From Syntrophaceae bacterium (GTDB taxonomy: Bacteria; Desulfobacterota; SM23-61), in NCBI GenBank assembly GCA_003154025.1, contig PMCE01000167.1, forward strand, positions 7,767 to 18,372: 10,606 bases of DNA, read 5' to 3'. The notes beneath the pieces were generated by a model. That model was not told where the DNA came from and did no database searches. It was given only the letters and a program-made list of their open reading frames with translations. A program made the translations under genes and the position numbers. Positions 6,908 through 10,606 of the stretch are shown piece after piece; positions within the stretch are counted from its first letter, which is position 1; every line of letters starts with the position of its first letter.

Positions 6908-7477
6908 TTATTTTTCTCCCCGGAACTCTTTTTCCATTTTCAAGAGGAGCATGAGAATCTCCCTGTTGTTTGGCGATCCGTCCTTGATATAGCGCACGAA
7001 TCCCCGTTTGTCGATGACCACGGTCCGCCGACCGAAGGTGTTGATCGATCCATCCGGCCCGAAGGGCGGCTTTTCCGAGTAGGCCCCGTAAGATTTCGCC
7101 ATCCAACCCAGAACATTCGAAATGATCGGAAATCCCAGCCCCATGCTTTCGGCAAAGAACCTGTTGGTGATCGGGTCATCCATGCTGACGCCCAGGACCT
7201 GGGCGTTTAGGCGCTTATAGAGATAGAGGTCTCTATTATGCGCATCCATCTCCCCTGTTCAGACCGGCGTGAAGGCCGCGGGGAAGAAGGTCATGATCAG
7301 ATAATGCTTTCCATAATAGTCCTTATAGTAATCGACTAGTTTTCCCTGGGAAGAGGGAAGGGTAAACGAAGGAGCTTCATCCCCCACCTTCAGCTGGGCC
7401 CATCCGTCTCCTGCCCCGAAAGCCAGGAAGGCGGGAAAGACGATCAGGGCCATGGCCAGAAATTTCTTTTTTGTCAT
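6908..7477 (-). CDS. Exported selenocysteine-containing peroxiredoxin (TGA recoded as Sec)
   Basis: Two apparent short genes (7259-7477, 72 codons; 6908-7249) lie in one frame, joined by a single TGA at 7259-7261. Translation across it gives 189 residues of AhpC/TSA peroxiredoxin: signal peptide (1 to about 28, GWA-Q), KVGDEAPSFTLP, then FFPAAFTPV-U73-TGEMDAHNRD, AQVLGVSMDDP, and TVVIDKRGFVRYI near the end. The TGA replaces exactly the peroxidatic Cys of the FTPVCT motif, where Sec is known in natural selenoprotein peroxiredoxins. Such enzymes reduce peroxides; the signal peptide places this one in the periplasm or envelope. No cysteine occurs anywhere, so it would be a one-Sec type needing an external reductant. 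The ATG at 7477 has AAAGGAGGT (7482-7490) upstream. The alternative is a nonsense-mutated Prx pseudogene, less likely because both halves are intact and the stop is precisely catalytic. Confidence 0.87.
7188..7253 (-). promoter_or_regulatory. Candidate SECIS region downstream of the Sec TGA
   Basis: Hand folding of the - strand RNA after the TGA gives two competing proximal hairpins. One pairs 7253-7245 with 7227-7219 (9 bp including two G-U, starting 5 nt after the TGA). The other pairs GCGC at 7243-7240 with GCGC at 7214-7211, with an inner stem AUAGAG/CUCUAU and an eight-base loop. Further on, 7206-7188 forms a perfect 8-bp stem ACGCCCAG/CUGGGCGU with GUC at its tip, so AGGUCC spans the apex, like the apical loop of E. 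coli fdhF, but over 50 nt from the TGA. Bacterial SECIS elements lie in the coding region just after the UGA, so the proximal hairpins are better placed. No folding program was run. Confidence 0.4.
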
Positions 7478-7656
7478 AGGACCTCCTTTAGGTTCTTATT
7501 CGCCATACAAAATGAGCTGGAAATTTTATCCATTCTTTGGGGACCGACTTCCTTTCCTCTGCCCAACTTTTGAGAATATATAATAGCGGAACTTTTTTCC
7601 CAGAAAAATGGGGGGAATTGAGTATTTTTGAGAGAAATAGACTTGATTTTAGGAAT
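7478..7656 (-). promoter_or_regulatory. Upstream region of the peroxiredoxin operon
   Basis: This AT-rich stretch holds the strong ribosome-binding site of the peroxiredoxin (7482-7490) and an AT core at 7577-7585 giving TATAAT on the + strand (7579-7584) or TATTAT on the - strand (7580-7585). No good -35 box was found for either strand at normal spacing, so the promoter is only placed roughly here from gene layout. Confidence 0.3.
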
Positions 7657-7682
7657 CCCCAGGCTCCGCCGGGAGCCTGGGG
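7657..7682 (-). terminator. Strong hairpin, probable terminator after the ferredoxin operon
   Basis: CCCCAGGCTCC (7657-7667) and GGAGCCTGGGG (7672-7682) form a perfect 11-bp stem with a four-base loop. It lies 39 nt past the stop of the small CxxC protein on the - strand and before the peroxiredoxin promoter region, the expected place for an operon end. A clear T-tract is lacking on the - strand, and the + side has only a short TCTTTT, so it could be a bidirectional or processing hairpin. Confidence 0.6.
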
Positions 7683-7721
7683 ATATCTTTTGCAGGAAGC
7701 GGAAATTGAGAAATCTGTCCG

Positions 7722-7967
7722 TCAGATCAGGATCTGCACATCCCGCTCTTCAAACTCCATCTTGGTCCCCAGGGAGTTGGAGCAGTAAGCGCAGAGGTAC
7801 TCATACTTATCCCCCTCCGGCAGGATCAGGAGGAGGCGCTTGCGGACCGGGACCGCCTTGCGGCAGCGGGAACAAAACAACTCGCTGGCTTCAAACTGGT
7901 CGAATGCCGACTGGGGCTTACCGGGTGAATTCGGGTGCCTTTTATGAATTACTTTCTTTGGAATCAC
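7722..7967 (-). CDS. Small two-CxxC putative zinc-ribbon protein
   Basis: An 81-residue basic protein with two knuckles, FCSRC (Cys32, Cys35) and LCAYC (Cys59, Cys62), separated by 23 residues with a KRLLLILPEGDKYEYL strand region: the layout of a zinc ribbon. I do not recognise the family. The GTG start at 7967 overlaps the ferredoxin stop by four bases (GTGA), with GGAG (7972-7975) four bases upstream, so it is translationally coupled to the ferredoxin subunit. That arrangement suggests a role tied to the ferredoxin, such as assembly or a small redox or metal-binding partner, but this is inference only. It is the last gene before the hairpin at 7657-7682. Confidence 0.75.
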   Translation of the reverse strand: MIPKKVIHKRHPNSPGKPQSAFDQFEASELFCSRCRKAVPVRKRLLLILPEGDKYEYLCAYCSNSLGTKMEFEERDVQILI

Positions 7968-8539
7968 CTTGCTCCAACGATGTCTACATCCATGTCCACG
8001 TAGAAGGCCTGGGGGTAGGTGCCCATCTCAGGCTTGATGACCTGTACCGATGAAGTGGAAATCAGCCGGCCGATGTCCCCGTTGGGGTCATTCAAATCGC
8101 CGAAGGACATGGCTTGAGTGGGACAGGCCTCGACGCAGGCCGGAAGCTGGCCCTGTTCGAGCCGTTTCTGGCAAAAATCGCACTTTTCCACGATGTTATA
8201 CCGGGGACTGATGAACCGAACGTTGTAGGGACAAGCCGCCATGCAGTACCGGCACCCAATACACCGGTGGGGGTTGATCATGACGATCCCGTCTTCCGGT
8301 CTCCTGTAGGTGGCCTTTACGGGGCACACCGTGGTGCAAATCGCCCTCTCGCAATGGTTGCAGACGATGGGAAGATAGGCCTTCCGCACGTAGGGGTAAC
8401 GTCCCTTCTCGATCTGTTTCACCCAGGTTCGGAAGCATCCCAGGGGGACTTCGTATTCCGCCTTGCAAGCCACGGAGCAGGTATGACAACCAATGCAACG
8501 CCGGAGGTCAATCATCATTGCATATCGTTTCTTACTCAT
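7964..8539 (-). CDS. PsrB/NrfC-like ferredoxin subunit with four [4Fe-4S] clusters
   Basis: A 191-residue electron-transfer subunit of the type found in complex iron-sulfur molybdoenzymes (DmsB, PsrB, TtrB) and NrfC. Sixteen cysteines form four cluster motifs: CIGCHTCSVAC (15-25), CNHCERAICTTVC (60-72), CIGCRYCMAACP (93-104) and CDFC...CVEAC (120-139); Cys35 is extra. The C-terminal FGDLNDPNGDIGRL and VIKPEMGTYPQAFYVDMD regions match the family ending. No Tat signal is visible, so it is cytoplasmic or exported with a partner. No molybdopterin catalytic subunit or membrane anchor is encoded beside it. The ATG at 8539 is preferred over 8599 because AAAGGGGA stands about 6 nt upstream and the cluster I motif then starts at residue 15. 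Confidence 0.9.
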   Translation of the reverse strand: MSKKRYAMMIDLRRCIGCHTCSVACKAEYEVPLGCFRTWVKQIEKGRYPYVRKAYLPIVCNHCERAICTTVCPVKATYRRPEDGIVMINPHRCIGCRYCMAACPYNVRFISPRYNIVEKCDFCQKRLEQGQLPACVEACPTQAMSFGDLNDPNGDIGRLISTSSVQVIKPEMGTYPQAFYVDMDVDIVGAR

Positions 8540-8787
8540 TCCGTTCCCCTTTCCATTCCACTCATAGCACTCATAACATAAATCGATTAAAAAAAACAAC
8601 CTTCTTTTCTAAATTTTGAGGGTCCCCATCGAATTTAAAAAAATGTGTATTTTCGGAAAATTACAATGCTATATGCCGGAAAAGTCGATATGCGGAAGGC
8701 CTGGAAGGCCGAAAATGAAAGGGCCTTAATGGTTAAGAAAAAAATGAAAGATAAAGGATGCCCGTAGAAGAGCCAAATACCGCGAAT
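8540..8787 (-). promoter_or_regulatory. AT-rich upstream region of the ferredoxin operon
   Basis: A 248-nt gap between two - strand genes. On the - strand, TTGTTT and TATGAG separated by 17 nt form a weak promoter candidate about 30 nt before the ferredoxin ribosome-binding site. The 8-mer CACTCATA occurs twice in direct orientation 9 nt apart (8559-8566, 8568-8575). Nearer the MFS gene a small GGCCT/AGGCC hairpin (about 8696-8710) could be a weak terminator for the - strand, but it lacks a T-tract. No gene is supported in the gap. Confidence 0.3.
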
Positions 8788-10023
8788 TCACAGTTTTGAA
8801 ATTCCGGGTTCACCCCTTACGGGCAAGAGGAAAAGGGTGGCCAAACATCCGCTGGCGCCTGCGGTTAGAAAAGAATAAACGAAGGTCCCGGTAGTATCCG
8901 CTATATATCCGCCCAAGGCCGGAGCCAGCACTACCGAGAGACCATAGAAAATCGTCCAGAATCCGATAACCGATCCGGTGGCCCCCGGGGGAAAAAATTC
9001 AGCCGCCACAGCGGCATACACGGGCCAAACCGCCGCATAGAAGATCCCGAAGGTGCCGGCCGCGGCCAGGAGAGCTAGCCTGCTATCGCCGGCCCAGACG
9101 ATCAAGAGGGCGCTGGCGGCCATGCCGGCGTTGATGATGATCAAGCATTTCTTGCGGCCGATGTGGTCCGAGAGGGCGGGCAGGAGAAGGGCTCCGGCGA
9201 TCCCGCCGAAGGCGATGCCGCTGGCCAGTTGGGCGGCCCGGCCGAAGGTATATTTCAACTCCAGCGCTCCGTAAGTCACGATGAACATATTCACCAAATA
9301 GGCGTTCAGGCCGATGAAGAAGTAGGAGATTCCGGCCAAGTAGAGGCTGGGCGTCCGCAGGACCCGGCGATAGGGAAGGCCTTCTTTGCTTTCCTCGGGA
9401 AGGGGGGTCGATCCGGAATCGGCGGGCTCGCCCCAGGGACTCAGACCGAGGTCCCGGGGGCGGTCGCGCAGCAGGAGCCCGTTCAGCGGTACCAGCAGAA
9501 AAGTGGAAGCGCCCAGAAGGAGCCAGCAGGCCCGCCAGCCGTAACCCGTCGCCAGTAGGGGGAGGACCAGCCCCATGGTTCCGTATCCCATGACCGAACT
9601 GATGGACATGATGCCCAAGGCCAGCCCCCGGCGCTTTCCGCCGAACCATCGCAGCAGCAGGGTGACTAGCGGAGTCCACATGGCCGAGGCTCCGATGCCT
9701 GCAAGAAAGAAGGCCAGGCAGGCCTGAAAAAGGGTCTGAGGCATTCCCATGAAGAAAGTTCCGGCGGCCAGAAGGGCCGAGAAGACGGCCAGGAGAAGGC
9801 GGGCGTTGAACCGGTCGACCATAAAGCCCAGGAGGGGAGAGAAGACGGTGTAGGCCGCAAAAAAAGAGCTGTAGATGGCCCCTGCCTGGGTCTTGCTGAT
9901 CTTCAGGGACAGGATCATCTCGGGCATGAGGATCCCATACCCGAGCCGGATGCTGTAGTGAATGAACGAGGTGACTAAAGAAGCGGAGAGAATGACCCAA
10001 GCCCAGTGGATACGGGTGGTCAT
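8788..10023 (-). CDS. MFS transporter, OFA/monocarboxylate-like
   Basis: A 411-residue major facilitator protein, normal length for 12 membrane helices. The loop after TM2 carries the motif A form GFMVDRFNARLL (66-77), repeated in the second half as ALSDHIGRKK (283-292). A charged central loop (about 187-222, RDRPRDLGLSPWGEP) splits the two six-helix halves. WTPLVTLLLRWFGGKRRGLALG (116-137) and the C-terminal AEFFPPGATGSVIGFW segment resemble oxalate/formate and monocarboxylate antiporter relatives, suggesting a small organic acid as substrate, which is inference. The ATG at 10023 is 4 nt after the poly(A) polymerase stop, with GGAG 9 nt upstream, so it is probably read through from that gene. 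Nothing here links its function to RNA metabolism. Confidence 0.9.
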   Translation of the reverse strand: MTTRIHWAWVILSASLVTSFIHYSIRLGYGILMPEMILSLKISKTQAGAIYSSFFAAYTVFSPLLGFMVDRFNARLLLAVFSALLAAGTFFMGMPQTLFQACLAFFLAGIGASAMWTPLVTLLLRWFGGKRRGLALGIMSISSVMGYGTMGLVLPLLATGYGWRACWLLLGASTFLLVPLNGLLLRDRPRDLGLSPWGEPADSGSTPLPEESKEGLPYRRVLRTPSLYLAGISYFFIGLNAYLVNMFIVTYGALELKYTFGRAAQLASGIAFGGIAGALLLPALSDHIGRKKCLIIINAGMAASALLIVWAGDSRLALLAAAGTFGIFYAAVWPVYAAVAAEFFPPGATGSVIGFWTIFYGLSVVLAPALGGYIADTTGTFVYSFLTAGASGCLATLFLLPVRGEPGISKL

Positions 10024-10027
10024 GGGT

Positions 10028-10606
10028 CTATACTCCAGGCGCGGGTCCGGCGGTAGTGGGCGGGCCCCCGGCTTCTCTTCTCCCTTTTTTCCGGATTCTG
10101 CGCTTTCGCCTCCGCCGGAAAGGCTTTTTCTCCTGCAACGGCCAGGAGAATCGGGGGACCTCCTCTCCCCGAACCTGGGCCCCTAATTCGAATAGATGGA
10201 GGGCTTGGGAAAAATCGGGCCTCCGGACCAACCGGAAGGGCAGCTTGCCCAAAGGGGCAAACTCGCGGAAGAGGCGTTGGCCGGCGAGAAGCTGGACGGC
10301 CGATTCGCGGGAGTGGCGGGTGAAAGGAAAGGGCCCCAGCGTGTGGACCAGCCACTCCCTGACTTTCAGGTGGAAATCCGCCTGCCCCTGGCGCCCGCTG
10401 GGAAATTCCTCCGCCGGGCAGAAAAAATCCAGAAAGGGGAGGAGGAAGAGAGCCAGGTAAAAATCATCGGAAAGGGGGTCCTCCGCGAGGCGGAGACGGT
10501 CCAAAGCTCCCATGGAATTCAGGAAATATTCTCTACGTCCTTCCTCCTGCAGGGGAAGGGCCAAGGAAGGAAAGAGGGCGTAGAACAGGCCCGTCTCGGT
10601 CATCCA
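10028..10606 (-). CDS. pcnB: Poly(A) polymerase / tRNA nucleotidyltransferase-like protein, C-terminal part (partial)
   Basis: The 3' end of a gene that runs off the right edge; the frame is open to the last base. The visible 192 residues lack the nucleotidyltransferase head domain but match the C-terminal region of PcnB: TETGLFYALFPSL near the start, ALDRLRLAEDPLSDDFYLALFLLPFL, an RLFREFAPLGKLPFRLVRRPDFSQALHLFELGA region equivalent to the PcnB segment ending in a fallen HPRF-like motif, and a highly basic tail (KKPFRRRRKRRIRKKGRR). PcnB adds 3' poly(A) tails that speed RNA decay, and the basic tail is usual for RNA binding. The Met at 10603 is probably internal. The stop is followed after 4 nt by the MFS start. 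Confidence 0.8.
   Translation of the reverse strand, partial: WMTETGLFYALFPSLALPLQEEGRREYFLNSMGALDRLRLAEDPLSDDFYLALFLLPFLDFFCPAEEFPSGRQGQADFHLKVREWLVHTLGPFPFTRHSRESAVQLLAGQRLFREFAPLGKLPFRLVRRPDFSQALHLFELGAQVRGEEVPRFSWPLQEKKPFRRRRKRRIRKKGRREAGGPPTTAGPAPGV

Noticed and set aside
7259..7477. Stand-alone 72-residue peroxiredoxin fragment, with 6908-7249 as a second independent gene
   Set aside because: Both parts share one frame and one family, and the second part's Met has no ribosome-binding site at usual spacing; they are better read as one Sec protein.
8540..8599. N-terminal extension of the ferredoxin subunit from an ATG at 8599
   Set aside because: The extension contains the probable promoter and ribosome-binding site region and is not family-like; the ATG at 8539 is better placed.
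9083..10000. Long alternative frame within the MFS transporter
   Set aside because: It is rich in R, P, G and H with no membrane segments; it is the off-frame reading of a clear 12-helix transporter.

Overview
The window reads as a chromosome segment of an anaerobic, GC-rich Gram-negative bacterium, most likely of the Desulfobacterota (former Deltaproteobacteria). This is inferred from gene content: a FadN-type beta-oxidation module, a PsrB/NrfC-like 16Fe ferredoxin subunit, a bacterial poly(A) polymerase, and an exported peroxiredoxin that appears to use selenocysteine. No rRNA, tRNA, IS element or CRISPR array was seen.

Layout. Bases 1-4454 (+ strand) hold a strong sigma70-like promoter, a MarR-family regulator, a fused 3-hydroxyacyl-CoA dehydrogenase/enoyl-CoA hydratase (HAD domain first, FadN order), a thiolase, a degenerate heptamer repeat and a strong intrinsic terminator. 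This is a compact regulated beta-oxidation operon without its own acyl-CoA dehydrogenase or ligase in view. Bases 4487-6018 (+) hold an overlapping pair: a HAD-like hydrolase with an altered DxD motif and a PPM1/LCMT-type SAM methyltransferase.

From 6242 to the right edge every gene is on the - strand. Read in the direction of transcription from the right they are: the C-terminal part of a PcnB-type poly(A) polymerase (cut by the window edge) followed 4 nt later by an MFS transporter; then a PsrB-like four-cluster ferredoxin coupled by a 4-nt overlap to a small two-CxxC protein, ending near an 11-bp hairpin; then an exported peroxiredoxin and a putative lipoprotein in one operon.

The most interesting item is the peroxiredoxin. 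It looks like two adjacent short genes (7259-7477 and 6908-7249), but both are in one frame, separated by a single TGA at exactly the place of the peroxidatic cysteine (FTPV-[TGA]-TGE). Read as selenocysteine it gives one 189-residue protein with a signal peptide and no cysteine at all: a one-Sec exported peroxiredoxin. Hairpins downstream of the TGA are candidate SECIS elements. Selenoprotein peroxiredoxins are known as a class; the exported, cysteine-free form and its pairing with a lipoprotein are what deserve checking.
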